A DNA stretch of 64,000 nucleotides from Pseudolabrys sp. Root1462 (GTDB lineage: Bacteria > Pseudomonadota > Alphaproteobacteria > Rhizobiales > Xanthobacteraceae), in assembly GCF_001426945.1 (NCBI RefSeq), contig NZ_LMFS01000001.1:665151-729150 (forward strand), written 5' to 3'. Positions 18,747-29,211 of the stretch are shown piece after piece; the stretch's first letter is position 1, and each line of letters starts with the position of its first letter. The position numbers and the translations under genes are program-made. Below the pieces are notes generated by a model. The model was not told the DNA's origin. It ran no database searches and saw only the letters and a program-made list of their open reading frames with translations.

Positions 18747-18837
18747 CCTCATCCTGAGGAGCCGCCGCAGGCGGCGTCTCGAAGGATGGGGCGGCCATGG
18801 TTCGAGACGCCCGCTTCGCGGGCTCCTCACCGTGAGG
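18747..18837. repeat. Intergenic palindromic repeat element, copy A2
   Basis: A 91-base element matching the one at 6986-7078: cctcatcctgaggag, gcgtctcgaaggatgg, ggttcgagacgc and ctcctcaccgtgagg in the same order. It follows the arfB stop codon and precedes mutL by about 100 bases. Both arms can fold into one long cruciform. Confidence 0.75.
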
Positions 18838-18941
18838 CAAGTCGGTCCACGGGATAACGGGCATACCCGCCCCCGCCGCCTCGCGGGGGACGCTTTAGGC
18901 CACTAGATTGGCCCCGATCCCCGAATCAGGCCTGATTTTCA

Positions 18942-20741
<1,800 letters not shown>

Positions 20742-20744
20742 CGA

Positions 20745-21299
20745 TCAGACGGCGCGCAGGAAAATCAGCTCGCTGTCGTCATAGGCTCGCCGTTCAAGTT
20801 CCTCGAAGCCTTCCGGCGCGGCGAACTTGGCGCTTGTCGCTTCCTCGACCACGACCAGGGCCTCCTTGACCAGCCAGCCGCCGTCGCGCGCCGAGATCAG
20901 CGCCTTTTCGGCGAGACCCTTGCCATAGGGCGGATCGAGAAAGACAAGCGTGAACGGCTCGATCGGATGCGCCGGCCCAAGCTTGGTGGCGTCACGGCGG
21001 AAGATGCGGCTGGTGCCGCCGAGCCCGAGCGACTCGGTGTTGTTGCGGAGCAAAGCGCGCGACTCGACGCCGTCGTCGACGAACAGTACATAGGCCGCGC
21101 CGCGCGACAGCGCTTCAATGCCGAGTGCGCCGGTGCCAGCGAACAGATCGAGCACCCGCGCGCCTTCGACCGGATTGTCGTAGCCATGCGCCAGGATGTT
21201 GAACAGCGCCTCTCGCAGGCGGTCTGCGGTTGGCCTCAGCCCTTCGCCCTTGGGGCCCGCGATCGGACGCGAGCGCAAGCGGCCGCCGACCACGCGCAT
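20745..21299 (-). CDS. rsmD: 16S rRNA (guanine966-N2)-methyltransferase
   Basis: A 184-residue SAM-dependent methyltransferase that modifies G966 of 16S rRNA in the small subunit. The Rossmann SAM motif VLDLFAGTGALGIEALSRGA (about residue 48) and catalytic LDPPYGKG (about 121) match RsmD; the N-terminal MRVVGGRLRSRPI and RPTADRLREALFNIL are family hallmarks. Its ATG overlaps the TAA of the upstream pseudouridine synthase (TAATG), so the two genes are translationally coupled. Confidence 0.94.
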   Translation of the reverse strand: MRVVGGRLRSRPIAGPKGEGLRPTADRLREALFNILAHGYDNPVEGARVLDLFAGTGALGIEALSRGAAYVLFVDDGVESRALLRNNTESLGLGGTSRIFRRDATKLGPAHPIEPFTLVFLDPPYGKGLAEKALISARDGGWLVKEALVVVEEATSAKFAAPEGFEELERRAYDDSELIFLRAV

Positions 21300-22321
21300 T
21301 ATTTCGATCTCGGATAGGCGGGTCGCGGACCGCTCTTGCTGCGGTCACGGCGCGGCGGCTTTTTCTTGAAGCGTCCGGTGGCGATCTTGTCGTTGGCGTT
21401 GCGGGCATCGGCTTCGGATTGTGGGCCCGATTTCATCCCGCGCTCCGGAGCACGTTGCGGCATACGGCCGTCGCGCCCGGGTACGCGCTTGTCGCGCAGT
21501 CCTTTGCCGTCCGGCTTGCGCGGCATCCGCTCGTCATCGCTCATCAGCGGCGCCGAGAAATCCGCGCCGCTCTCATGCACGATCTTCTCGCCAAGTTCGG
21601 CGCGCAGCGCCGCCGTCTCGACTTCCTTGACGCTGCCTTCCGGCAGGTCGCCGAGCATGAACGGCCCGTAGGACACGCGGATCAGTCGGTTGACCCGCAG
21701 GCCGAGCGACTCCATGACCTTGCGGACTTCGCGGTTCTTGCCTTCCCGAATGGCAAAAGACAGCCAGACGTTGGCGCCCTGCTGGCGCTCGAGCAGCGCT
21801 TCGATGGCGCCGTAGTGAATGCCCTCGATGGTGATGCCGTCGCGCAGTTTGTCGAGCGCGGCCTGGTCGACGCGGCCGTTGGCGCGCACGCGGTAGCGGC
21901 GCAGCCAGGCGGTCGAAGGCAGTTCGAGCGCGCGGGCGAGCCCGCCGTCGTTGGTCAGCAGCAGCAGACCCTCGGTGTTGATGTCGAGGCGGCCGACGCT
22001 GATCAGGCGCGGCAGCTTTTTCGGCAGCGCGCCGAATATGGTCGGGCGGCCCTCCGGGTCGGAATGCGTGGTCACCAGGCCGCGCGGCTTGTTGAAGAGG
22101 AACAGCCGGGTGCGCTCGCGGCGCGGCATCGGCTGGCCGTCGATGACAATGCGGTCGGACGGGGTGACGTTGAGGGCCGGCGAGGAGATCGGCTTGCCAT
22201 TGACCGTCACGCGGCCGGCCTCGATCCAGGCCTCGGCCTCGCGGCGCGAGGCCAGGCCCGCGCGGGCCATGACCTTGGCGATACGCTCGCCGGATTTGTC
22301 GTTGCTGCTCTTGTCCGCCAT
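21299..22321 (-). CDS. rluB: 23S rRNA pseudouridine synthase, RluB/RsuA family
   Basis: A 340-residue RsuA-family enzyme. An N-terminal S4 RNA-binding domain (GERIAKVMARAGLASRREAEAWIEAGRV, about residues 9-60) precedes the catalytic domain with SVGRLDINTEGLLLLTNDG, where the Asp is the nucleophile, and REGKNREVRKVMESLGLRVNRLIR. It probably isomerises a 23S rRNA uridine (U2605-type). The last 80 residues are a basic low-complexity tail ending KKPPRRDRSKSG, often seen in alphaproteobacterial homologues and likely to aid RNA binding. Start is ATG 22321; a long upstream in-frame extension is antisense to tadA and rejected. It is divergent from tadA with a 57-base spacer. Confidence 0.93.
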   Translation of the reverse strand: MADKSSNDKSGERIAKVMARAGLASRREAEAWIEAGRVTVNGKPISSPALNVTPSDRIVIDGQPMPRRERTRLFLFNKPRGLVTTHSDPEGRPTIFGALPKKLPRLISVGRLDINTEGLLLLTNDGGLARALELPSTAWLRRYRVRANGRVDQAALDKLRDGITIEGIHYGAIEALLERQQGANVWLSFAIREGKNREVRKVMESLGLRVNRLIRVSYGPFMLGDLPEGSVKEVETAALRAELGEKIVHESGADFSAPLMSDDERMPRKPDGKGLRDKRVPGRDGRMPQRAPERGMKSGPQSEADARNANDKIATGRFKKKPPRRDRSKSGPRPAYPRSK

Positions 22322-22378
22322 GGTGGCCGCCTGATAGCAGACCCGGGGCCCGTTGTCCCGGGGCCGTCCGGAGCCGGA

Positions 22379-22825
22379 ATGCCGTTGCCGTCGTTCATGC
22401 AACTCGCCCTCGAGGAAGCCCGCGCCGCGGCGGACCGCGGCGAGGTGCCGATCGGCTGCGTGATCGTCCGTGACGGCGCCGTGGTGGCGCGCGCCGGTAA
22501 CCGGACGCTGGCGGACAAGGACCCGACGGCGCATGCCGAGCTCATCGCCATCCGCGTGGCGGCGGCCAGAATCGGCACCGAGCGGCTGACGGACTGCGAC
22601 CTCTACGTCACGCTGGAGCCGTGCACGATGTGCGCGGCGGCGTCGTCGTTTGCGCGGATCAGGCGGCTGTATTTCGGCGCCACCGACCCGAAGGGCGGGG
22701 CGGTGGAAAGCGGCGTGCGCTTCTACGACAACCCCGCCTGCCACCACAGACCGGAGGTCTATGGCGGCATTGGCGAAGGTGAATGTGCTGCGCTATTGCG
22801 GGAATTCTTTGCGGCGCGCCGCTGA
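22379..22825 (+). CDS. tadA: tRNA-specific adenosine deaminase TadA
   Basis: A 148-residue zinc deaminase that converts A34 of tRNA-Arg(ACG) to inosine. The cytidine-deaminase fold signature is complete: zinc ligand and proton shuttle in TAHAELIAI (about residue 57) and LEPCTMCAAA (about 88). Start is ATG 22379 with GGAG 5 bases upstream; ATG 22397 is an alternative. A homologous free-base or guanine deaminase is less likely given the DPKGGAVES block typical of TadA. Confidence 0.93.
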   Translation: MPLPSFMQLALEEARAAADRGEVPIGCVIVRDGAVVARAGNRTLADKDPTAHAELIAIRVAAARIGTERLTDCDLYVTLEPCTMCAAASSFARIRRLYFGATDPKGGAVESGVRFYDNPACHHRPEVYGGIGEGECAALLREFFAARR

Positions 22826-22843
22826 AGCAGCGCCTGCCGCCGC

Positions 22844-23041
22844 TCACACCGTGACGTCGAGCTGATGCGCCGAGCCGCTCGAGGGCGCGCGCTGCTGCTC
22901 GTCCTGCTGCTGCTGCTCCTGCTGCTGCGCGAGCTGCGCTGCAGCCGTCTGCGCGCTCTGATCGCGAAACGCTTCGTTGCGGCCCTGGGACGTGCCGCTG
23001 AACGGCGAAATCGCCTGGATCCCGATACTCGAGTCCGTCAT
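22844..23041 (-). CDS. Small Gln-rich hypothetical protein
   Basis: A 65-residue protein of unknown function. The N-terminal half (MTDSSIGIQAISPFSG) is ordinary; residues 33-50 are a Gln-rich run (AAAQLAQQQEQQQQDEQQ). A strong GGAGG lies about 7 bases before the ATG, which supports translation. It is convergent with tadA and has no close partner gene. The Gln-rich stretch comes from ctg/ctgctg triplets on the plus strand and may vary in length between strains. No function can be assigned. Confidence 0.6.
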   Translation of the reverse strand: MTDSSIGIQAISPFSGTSQGRNEAFRDQSAQTAAAQLAQQQEQQQQDEQQRAPSSGSAHQLDVTV

Positions 23042-23142
23042 GGCTTGACCTCCGATCGGTCAAACTAGACAGGCGCGTATAAAGGAACCACGGACGAAAC
23101 CGTTCGGATTCGTATCAAATAAACAACTTATTGTCCGATTGT

Positions 23143-24228
23143 TTATTCGCCGGCGCCGGCTTGCCGCGCGAAGTCCCAGCCGGTCTCGGCGAGCGGGCGG
23201 ATCAACTCGGCTCTCGCCGGCGCGAATTCGGACGTCGCGGTGCCGTCGCGGACGCGGCCGATGATGCCCTGCAGGATCGCGGCGATGCGGAAGAAGTTGT
23301 AGGCGAGGTAGACGTTGAGATGCGGCCGCGGGTCGAGCCCGGTGCGCGCCACGTAGTCGTCGACGTAATCGGCCATCGACGGGATGCCGAGGGCGCCGAG
23401 ATCGTGGCCTTGCAGCGTCGCGGTGCCGGCGGCGGTGTCGGTCGGCGGCATGTGCCAGGCCATCAGGTGATAGGTGAAGTCGGCGAGCGGATCGCCGAGC
23501 GTCGATAGCTCCCAGTCGAGCACGGCGATGACGCACGGCTCGTCCTTGGCCATGATCAGATTGTCGATGCGGTAATCGCCGTGCACCAGCCGCACCGGGC
23601 CGGGTGGCGGCAGATGCTGCGGCAGCCATGCGATCAGCCGCTCCATCGGCTCGATCTTCTCGGTCTCCGAGGCACGATATTGTTTGGACCAGCGATCGAC
23701 CTGGCGCGCGACATAGTTCTCGCCCTTGCCGAAGTCACCAAGGCCGAGCCCGGCCGGATCGAAGGAATGCAGGCGCGCGATGGTGTCGTTCATCGCGTCG
23801 TAGACCGCAGCGCGTTCGGCCGGTTCGGAGCCCGGCATTTGCGGCTCCCAGAACACGCGGCCGTCGGCGAAGCTCATGACGTAGAACGCCGTGCCGGCGA
23901 TGGCTTCGTCGGCGCAATAGCAGAGCGGTTCGGCGACGGGAAAGCCTTGCGCGAAGAGCGCGCCGATGACGCGATATTCGCGATCCACCGCATGCGCCGA
24001 CGGCAGCAGTTTGCCCGGCGGCTTGCGCCGCAGCACGTAACGCCGCGCCGGTGTCTCCAGCAGATAGGTCGGATTGGACTGGCCGCCCTTGAACTGCCGC
24101 GCCGTCAGCGGACCGGCGAAGCCGTCGATATGGACGGCGAGATAAGCGGCGAGCCGCGCCTCGTCGATGCGCAGCGCCGCCGGGGTTTCCTTGGTGCCGG
24201 AGAAGGCTTGCTGGCGGTCAATCGGCAT
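23143..24228 (-). CDS. APH-family phosphotransferase, LvaA/ACAD10-like
   Basis: A 361-residue kinase-like protein. It has the aminoglycoside-phosphotransferase fold: ATP-binding GGQSNPTYLL and YVLRRKPPGKLLPSAHAVDREYRV (about residues 47-90), catalytic LVHGDYRIDNLI (about 215) and metal-binding VLDWELSTLGDP (about 237). This branch, often next to acyl-CoA dehydrogenases, includes the N-terminal domain of ACAD10/11 and Pseudomonas LvaA, which phosphorylate 4-hydroxyacyl-CoA before dehydration. Antibiotic resistance is unlikely. The gene starts 6 bases after the dehalogenase-like gene ends, so they are probably co-transcribed. Confidence 0.85.
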   Translation of the reverse strand: MPIDRQQAFSGTKETPAALRIDEARLAAYLAVHIDGFAGPLTARQFKGGQSNPTYLLETPARRYVLRRKPPGKLLPSAHAVDREYRVIGALFAQGFPVAEPLCYCADEAIAGTAFYVMSFADGRVFWEPQMPGSEPAERAAVYDAMNDTIARLHSFDPAGLGLGDFGKGENYVARQVDRWSKQYRASETEKIEPMERLIAWLPQHLPPPGPVRLVHGDYRIDNLIMAKDEPCVIAVLDWELSTLGDPLADFTYHLMAWHMPPTDTAAGTATLQGHDLGALGIPSMADYVDDYVARTGLDPRPHLNVYLAYNFFRIAAILQGIIGRVRDGTATSEFAPARAELIRPLAETGWDFARQAGAGE

Positions 24229-24234
24229 GATGCG

Positions 24235-25134
24235 TCAGGCCGTGAAGAATGTGAGCAGGGCTTTTGCGGTCTCGTCCGGATTTTCCTCGGCGAGGAAATG
24301 ACCGGAATCGATGGCGCAGCCTTCGACCTTGGTGGCCCACCGCCGCCAAGTGTCCAGCGGCCCGGAGGTCTCGCCCGGAATCCCGGCATCGCCCCAGATC
24401 GCCAGCATCGGGCAATCGATGGTCTTGCCGGCCTGGCGATCGGCATTGTCATGAGCGAGGTCGGTGGTGGCCCCGGCACGATAGTCTTCGCACAGGGCGT
24501 GGATGTGCGGCTCGACATAAGCGGCGCGGTAATGCGCCAGCGCTTCGGGCGCGAAGGCGGAAAGATTCCTGGCCTTGGTCCAGCTCGCCAGCGTCCACTC
24601 GAGATAGTCGATCGGCATCCGGCCGATCATCTGTTCGGGCAGCGGCGCCGGCTGCGCCAGGAACAGCCAGTGATATGTCTTCATCGCCATCTTCATGTCC
24701 ATGCCGGCCCACATCTCGGCGGTGGGGATGATGTCGAGCGTGGCGAGCCGTTCGACGCGCGCGGCGTGATCGAGCGCCAGACGATAGGCGACGCGGCCGC
24801 CGCGGTCGTGGCCGGCGAGCATGAAGCGCTCATGGCCGAGCGCGATCATCAACTCGACCAGCGCCTTCGCCATCGAACGCTTGTCGTAGGGCGCGTGATC
24901 GCGGTTTGCTTCCGGTGCCGACGAGGCGCCGTAGCCGGGCAGGTCGGGAATGACCAGCGTGAAGCGCTCGGCCAGCGCCGGCGCCACGCGGTGCCACATC
25001 GCATGCGTCTGCGGATAGCCGTGGACCAGCAGCAGCGGCGGCCCTTTGCCGCCGACGCGTGCAAACAGTCGCGCCGCCGATGTATCGGCGTGGCGCGTCG
25101 CAAATTGCGGGAACAGATCGGGCGGCACTGTCAT
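24235..25134 (-). CDS. Alpha/beta hydrolase, haloacetate (fluoroacetate) dehalogenase-like
   Basis: A 299-residue hydrolase closely resembling the fluoroacetate dehalogenase of Rhodopseudomonas. It has LLLVHGYPQTHAMW with the oxyanion HG, nucleophile motif AGHDRGGRVAYR (Asp near residue 110, with the two Arg that bind carboxylate), LDIIPTAEMW carrying the acid Asp, YHWLFLAQPAPLPEQM with the halide-pocket His-Trp, ALAHYRAAY with the third halide ligand Tyr, and SGHFLAEE with the catalytic His. All positions known in that family to hold carboxylate and fluoride appear conserved. Epoxide hydrolase activity is the main alternative. GGAGG precedes the ATG by 4 bases. The LvaA-like gene follows immediately. 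Confidence 0.86.
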   Translation of the reverse strand: MTVPPDLFPQFATRHADTSAARLFARVGGKGPPLLLVHGYPQTHAMWHRVAPALAERFTLVIPDLPGYGASSAPEANRDHAPYDKRSMAKALVELMIALGHERFMLAGHDRGGRVAYRLALDHAARVERLATLDIIPTAEMWAGMDMKMAMKTYHWLFLAQPAPLPEQMIGRMPIDYLEWTLASWTKARNLSAFAPEALAHYRAAYVEPHIHALCEDYRAGATTDLAHDNADRQAGKTIDCPMLAIWGDAGIPGETSGPLDTWRRWATKVEGCAIDSGHFLAEENPDETAKALLTFFTA

Positions 25135-25200
25135 CGGACCTCCGGCTCAGGAGGATCAATTATGCCGAAAAACCAGCCCGATAACAGCGCTGAAGAGTTG

Positions 25201-25229
25201 GCAAAGCCCGGCAACGTGCCGGGCTTTGC
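25201..25229. terminator. Hairpin, 13-bp perfect stem (terminator-like)
   Basis: gcaaagcccggca and tgccgggctttgc are perfect inverted copies with a 3-base loop. It lies between the 3' end of the small exported protein gene (minus) and the 5' end of the dehalogenase gene (minus). No T-tract follows on either strand, so intrinsic termination is likely but not certain. Confidence 0.6.
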
Positions 25230-25251
25230 AGCGGTCGGTCGCGGTGGCGGC

Positions 25252-25509
25252 TTAGTTGCCGCCCTCGAGGTCGCCCGGGTTGCCTTCACGCTGGAGCTGT
25301 TGGCGGATGAACGGATCGGGATCGGCGCCGATCACCTTGCCGTCCGACACGACAGTCGTACCGGCCGAAGGACCGTAGGCCGAAGCGAACGGCGAGGACG
25401 GTGCATAGTCATAGGACTGCGTCGCTTCCGCGCGATGACGGTTCGAGGCGGCGAGCGCGGGCGACGCAGCGACAACCGCGAGAACACCGGCGATCAAGAT
25501 CTTCTTCAT
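25252..25509 (-). CDS. Small exported hypothetical protein
   Basis: An 85-residue protein with a clear Sec signal peptide (MKKILIAGVLAVVAASPALA) and a mature part ending in DPDPFIRQQLQREGNPGD. The VIGADPDPFIRQQLQRE-like block recurs in small periplasmic proteins of Rhizobiales. Start is ATG 25509, preceded by GGAGT about 6 bases away; a TTG 12 bases upstream is less likely. Function unknown. Confidence 0.7.
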   Translation of the reverse strand: MKKILIAGVLAVVAASPALAASNRHRAEATQSYDYAPSSPFASAYGPSAGTTVVSDGKVIGADPDPFIRQQLQREGNPGDLEGGN

Positions 25510-25697
25510 AGTCGACTCCAAAGCTGTGGTCTGCCCTTGGCCGGGAGTTAGTCAGACCACCGATGAAGTGAAGAGCATGGCGATGCATGCGAGATATGCG
25601 TGTGTTTGTTTACGCCGCGATTATTCCGACGTATCCCGGCGATACGCCGTCGTTGCGTGCGTGTTTTCGACGAAAGACGAATCCGCGCGCGTCTTTA

Positions 25698-26981
25698 TTA
25701 ACGAACTTGTTGTTCGCGCGTGATCGCTTGCCAGCCGATGTCGCGGCGGCAAAAGCCATCCGGCCAATCGATCTTGTCGACGGCGGCATAGGCGCGTGCC
25801 TGGGCTTCCGCCACGGTCTTGCCACGCGCACAGACATTGAGCACACGACCGCCATTGGCGACGATCGCGCCATTCTCTTTTTTGGTTCCGGCGTGGAATA
25901 TCTCGACGCCGTCGAGCTGGGCGGCGGTATCGAGACCGCCGATCACGGTGCCTTTTTTGTAACTGCCTGGATATCCCTTCGCGGCCATGACCACGGTGAG
26001 CGCCGCATCGGGGTACCAACGCAGATCGAAATGCTTCAACTGTCCGTCGCGCGCGGCGATCAGCGCCGGTAACAAATCCGACATCATGCGCAGCATGATG
26101 ACCTGGGTTTCCGGATCGCCGAAGCGGACATTGTATTCGATGAGCTGCGGGCCATCCTTGGTGATCATCAGGCCGGCAAACAGCACGCCCTTGAACGGCG
26201 CGCCGGCTTTCTTCAGCGCCTTGACCGTGGGGATGACGATTTCATCCATGACACGCCGGTTCATGTCTTCGGTCATGATCGGCGCCGGCGTATAGGCGCC
26301 CATGCCGCCGGTGTTCGGCCCCTTGTCGCCGTCATACACGCGCTTGTGATCCTGAGCGGAAGCGAGCGGCAACGCGGTGTCGCCGTCGCACAGCGCGAAG
26401 AACGAGGCTTCCTCGCCGACGAGGCAATCCTCGATGACGATCTCCCAGGCTTTCTCGCCGAGGCCGCCGCCGAACATCATGTCGATTGCGGCTTCCGCTT
26501 CTTCGACGCTCGCGGCAACGACCACGCCCTTGCCAGCGGCCAGACCATCGGCCTTGACCACGATCGGCGCGCCCTTGCTGCGGACGTAGTCCTTGGCGAG
26601 GTCGGCGCTCTTGAAGCGCTCATAGGCCGCGGTCGGAATGTTGTTGGCCTTGCACAGATCCTTGGTGAAGCCCTTCGAGCCTTCGAGTCGCGCCGCCCAT
26701 TTGGTCGGGCCGAAGGTCTTGATGCCGGCCGATTCAAGATCGTCGACGATGCCGGCGACCAGCGGCACTTCCGGACCGACGACGACGAAGTCGATCTGGT
26801 TGGCCTTGCAGAACGCGATCACGGCTTTGTGGTCCGCGATATCGAGCGCGACGCATTCCGCCTCCTGCGCGATGCCGGCATTGCCGGGGGCGCAATAGAG
26901 CTTCGTCGCCAGCGGGCTCGCGGCGATCTTCCAGGCCAGCGCGTGCTCGCGGCCGCCGGAACCGAGAATGAGGATATTCAT
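25698..26981 (-). CDS. purD: Phosphoribosylamine-glycine ligase
   Basis: A 427-residue ATP-grasp ligase of de novo purine synthesis, joining glycine to 5-phosphoribosylamine. The N-terminal [12 protein letters not shown], the ATP-grasp block [16 protein letters not shown] (about residue 141), [10 protein letters not shown] and [14 protein letters not shown] (about 290) are all present and the length is normal. Start is ATG 26981. It stands alone on the minus strand, with a palindromic repeat between it and the zinc-ribbon gene. The 188 bases between the purD stop and the small exported gene are AT-richer than average and probably carry that gene's promoter. Confidence 0.96.
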   Translation of the reverse strand: MNILILGSGGREHALAWKIAASPLATKLYCAPGNAGIAQEAECVALDIADHKAVIAFCKANQIDFVVVGPEVPLVAGIVDDLESAGIKTFGPTKWAARLEGSKGFTKDLCKANNIPTAAYERFKSADLAKDYVRSKGAPIVVKADGLAAGKGVVVAASVEEAEAAIDMMFGGGLGEKAWEIVIEDCLVGEEASFFALCDGDTALPLASAQDHKRVYDGDKGPNTGGMGAYTPAPIMTEDMNRRVMDEIVIPTVKALKKAGAPFKGVLFAGLMITKDGPQLIEYNVRFGDPETQVIMLRMMSDLLPALIAARDGQLKHFDLRWYPDAALTVVMAAKGYPGSYKKGTVIGGLDTAAQLDGVEIFHAGTKKENGAIVANGGRVLNVCARGKTVAEAQARAYAAVDKIDWPDGFCRRDIGWQAITREQQVR

Positions 26982-27039
26982 GACTGCCCCGTCCGAACCG
27001 GCTGCTTATTGCGGGAGTGCGGCGAACATAATTCGCTGT

Positions 27040-27086
27040 CATTCCGGGGCGCGGGACCGTTTCACGGGCGTCCCGGAATGACGAGT
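27040..27086. repeat. Intergenic palindrome, type B copy 2
   Basis: gtcattccggggcgcgggacc and gcgtcccggaatgac form a compact inverted repeat upstream of purD. It is a short version of the element at 18176-18318. Confidence 0.6.
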
Positions 27087-27153
27087 TCGTCGTTAGCGGG
27101 CGGAACCGCCGGGGACAAGGCCCAGCGGAGGCGGTATCGACAGGACTGTGGAC

Positions 27154-27402
27154 TTAATCGATCGAGCGCTCGAAATGCGGGTGGGCGGTGCGCTCTTCCA
27201 CGTGATGCACGTAATCCTGGAGGGTTTCGTAGTCGTGCATGCTGCCGATGCCGTGGAAGCGCAGTTCGGTACCGCAGGTCGGGCAGTGGATCCGGTCGCT
27301 GTGGACGACGCGCTGGAGGCGCTCGTGGAAGGTGGTGCGGCAGTCCCCGCAGCGGACCCTCACTTTGATGTTTTCGGCCTGATGTTCCAGTGGATTGGTC
27401 AT
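27154..27402 (-). CDS. Small zinc-ribbon protein
   Basis: An 82-residue protein with two CxxC knuckles, RVRCGDCRTTF (about residue 16) and IHCPTCGTELRF (about 39), which together can bind one zinc. The rest is charged and His-rich (YVHHVEERTAHPHFE). Start is ATG 27402; longer in-frame extensions run antisense across xseA and are rejected. It is divergent from xseA. It could be a nucleic-acid or protein-binding adaptor; nothing more specific can be said. Confidence 0.72.
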   Translation of the reverse strand: MTNPLEHQAENIKVRVRCGDCRTTFHERLQRVVHSDRIHCPTCGTELRFHGIGSMHDYETLQDYVHHVEERTAHPHFERSID

Positions 27403-27510
27403 GGCATCGCTCCCGGGGGCAGTATCGCCAGCGATTATTGACGAGACCTTATGGGGACGGCGGTCAGCGCGGTATTCCGGCGCAGGGCTGGAGCGCGTAT
27501 ATCGAATGCG

Positions 27511-29103
27511 ATGCCGAGCTCCCGTCCCCCCACCGAAAGCCGCGCCGAGGCGCCTGTGTCCAATCTGATCGAATGGACCGTCTCGGAACTGTCCGCCGCG
27601 CTCAAGCGCACGGTGGAGGACGCCTATGGCTTCGTCCGAGTGCGCGGCGAGGTGTCGGGGTTCAAGGGACCGTCGCCGTCCGGGCACTGCTATTTCCGTC
27701 TCAAGGACGACCGGGCCGTCATCGAAGGCGTGATCTGGAAGGGCGTCTACGGCCGCATGCGCGTCAAGCCGGAAGAGGGCCTCGACGTCATCGCCACCGG
27801 CAAGCTCACGACCTTCCCCGGCTCGTCCAAATATCAGATCGTCATCGACAGCCTCGAGCCGGCCGGCGTCGGCGCGCTGATGAAGCTGCTCGAGGAGCGC
27901 AAGAAGAAGCTTGCCGCCGAAGGCCTGTTCGATGAGGCCCGCAAGCAGCTCATCCCGTTCCTGCCCGAGGTGATCGGCGTCGTCACGTCGCCGACCGGCG
28001 CCGTGATCCGCGACATTCTGCATCGCCTCGCCGACCGCTTTCCGCGCCATGTGCTGGTGTGGCCGGTGCGCGTGCAGGGCGAACAGTCGGCCGCCGAAGT
28101 CGCGGCCGCGATTGATGGCTTCAATGCCTTGCCGGAAGGCGGGCCGATCCCGCGTCCCGAACTGATCATCGTCGCCCGCGGCGGCGGTTCGCTCGAGGAC
28201 CTGTGGTCGTTCAACGAAGAGATCGTGGTGCGCGCGGCCGCGGCCAGCATGATCCCGCTGATTTCCGCGGTCGGCCACGAGACCGACATCACGCTGATCG
28301 ACTTCGCTTCCGACCGCCGCGCGCCGACGCCGACCGCGGCGGCGGAGATGGCGGTGCCGGTGCGTTCCGAGCTGCTGCAGACGCTGAACGGCCTGGCGTC
28401 ACGCAAGCTCGCCTGCTGGCAGCGCGGCATGGAGCGGCTGAAGCGCGAACTGACCATGCTGACGCGGGCGTTGCCGAAGGACATCCTGGCCGATCCGCGG
28501 CAACGGCTCGACAGTCTGAGCGAGCGGCTGCCGCGCGCCTTGCGTGCCAACGCCCATGTGCATCACACACAGTACACCCGTGTCGCCACGAGGCTGTCGC
28601 CTCCGCTGCTGATCAACACCTTCGAGCGGCGCAAGGAGCGCTACGCCAGCCTCAACCAGCGGCTCAAGGCGAGTTTGCTGGCGAATGCGCAGGCGCACCA
28701 TGCGCGCATCGAGCGCGCGAGGGAGCGCGTCACCGCCTTTGGCGAGCGCGGCAAGCGCGCCACCGCTGCGCTGCTGAAGCAGCATCACACGCGCATCGAG
28801 CGCGCCGAACGGCTGCTGGCCGCGTTCTCCTATCGCGAGGTGCTGAAGCGCGGCTTTGCTCTGGTGCGCGACGAGCACGGCCAGCCGCTGCGCGCGGCGG
28901 CGCAGGTGTCTGCCGGGGCGATGCTCGACATCGAGTTCGCCGACGGCCGAGTCGCCGCAACCGCGGAAGGCGGGCCGACCGTGGTGGTGCGGGAGACGGT
29001 GGTGACCGAAACCACCGTCGTCGAGGTGACACCGAAGCCGCCGGCCAAACCGAAGAAACCGCGCGACGAGGGCGGCGGCGGGCAGGGCAGTTTGTTCGGC
29101 TAG
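27511..29103 (+). CDS. xseA: Exodeoxyribonuclease VII large subunit
   Basis: A 530-residue nuclease subunit that degrades single-stranded DNA together with XseB. The N-terminal OB-fold starts at [33 protein letters not shown]; the nuclease core has [43 protein letters not shown] and [28 protein letters not shown] long coiled-coil region and a Pro/Lys-rich tail follow. The start is uncertain: ATG 27511 is chosen, with ATG 27451 (20 more residues) and GTG 27556 as alternatives and no strong ribosome site at any of them. No xseB is in view. Confidence 0.94.
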   Translation: MPSSRPPTESRAEAPVSNLIEWTVSELSAALKRTVEDAYGFVRVRGEVSGFKGPSPSGHCYFRLKDDRAVIEGVIWKGVYGRMRVKPEEGLDVIATGKLTTFPGSSKYQIVIDSLEPAGVGALMKLLEERKKKLAAEGLFDEARKQLIPFLPEVIGVVTSPTGAVIRDILHRLADRFPRHVLVWPVRVQGEQSAAEVAAAIDGFNALPEGGPIPRPELIIVARGGGSLEDLWSFNEEIVVRAAAASMIPLISAVGHETDITLIDFASDRRAPTPTAAAEMAVPVRSELLQTLNGLASRKLACWQRGMERLKRELTMLTRALPKDILADPRQRLDSLSERLPRALRANAHVHHTQYTRVATRLSPPLLINTFERRKERYASLNQRLKASLLANAQAHHARIERARERVTAFGERGKRATAALLKQHHTRIERAERLLAAFSYREVLKRGFALVRDEHGQPLRAAAQVSAGAMLDIEFADGRVAATAEGGPTVVVRETVVTETTVVEVTPKPPAKPKKPRDEGGGGQGSLFG

Positions 29104-29211
29104 CGGAACGCGACGAAAGGTCGGCGTTTTCCGCCATTTTCGGGGGTTTCACTTGCGCTCCGGAGCGATTATCTTCGGTTTGTCCCTGCGCAATGCCTTC
29201 GGAGACCGCCC

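Noticed and set aside
18747-18837. tRNA-like ggttcgagac stretch in the intergenic element
   Set aside because: It belongs to the palindromic repeat; no cloverleaf, anticodon arm or CCA context can be drawn.
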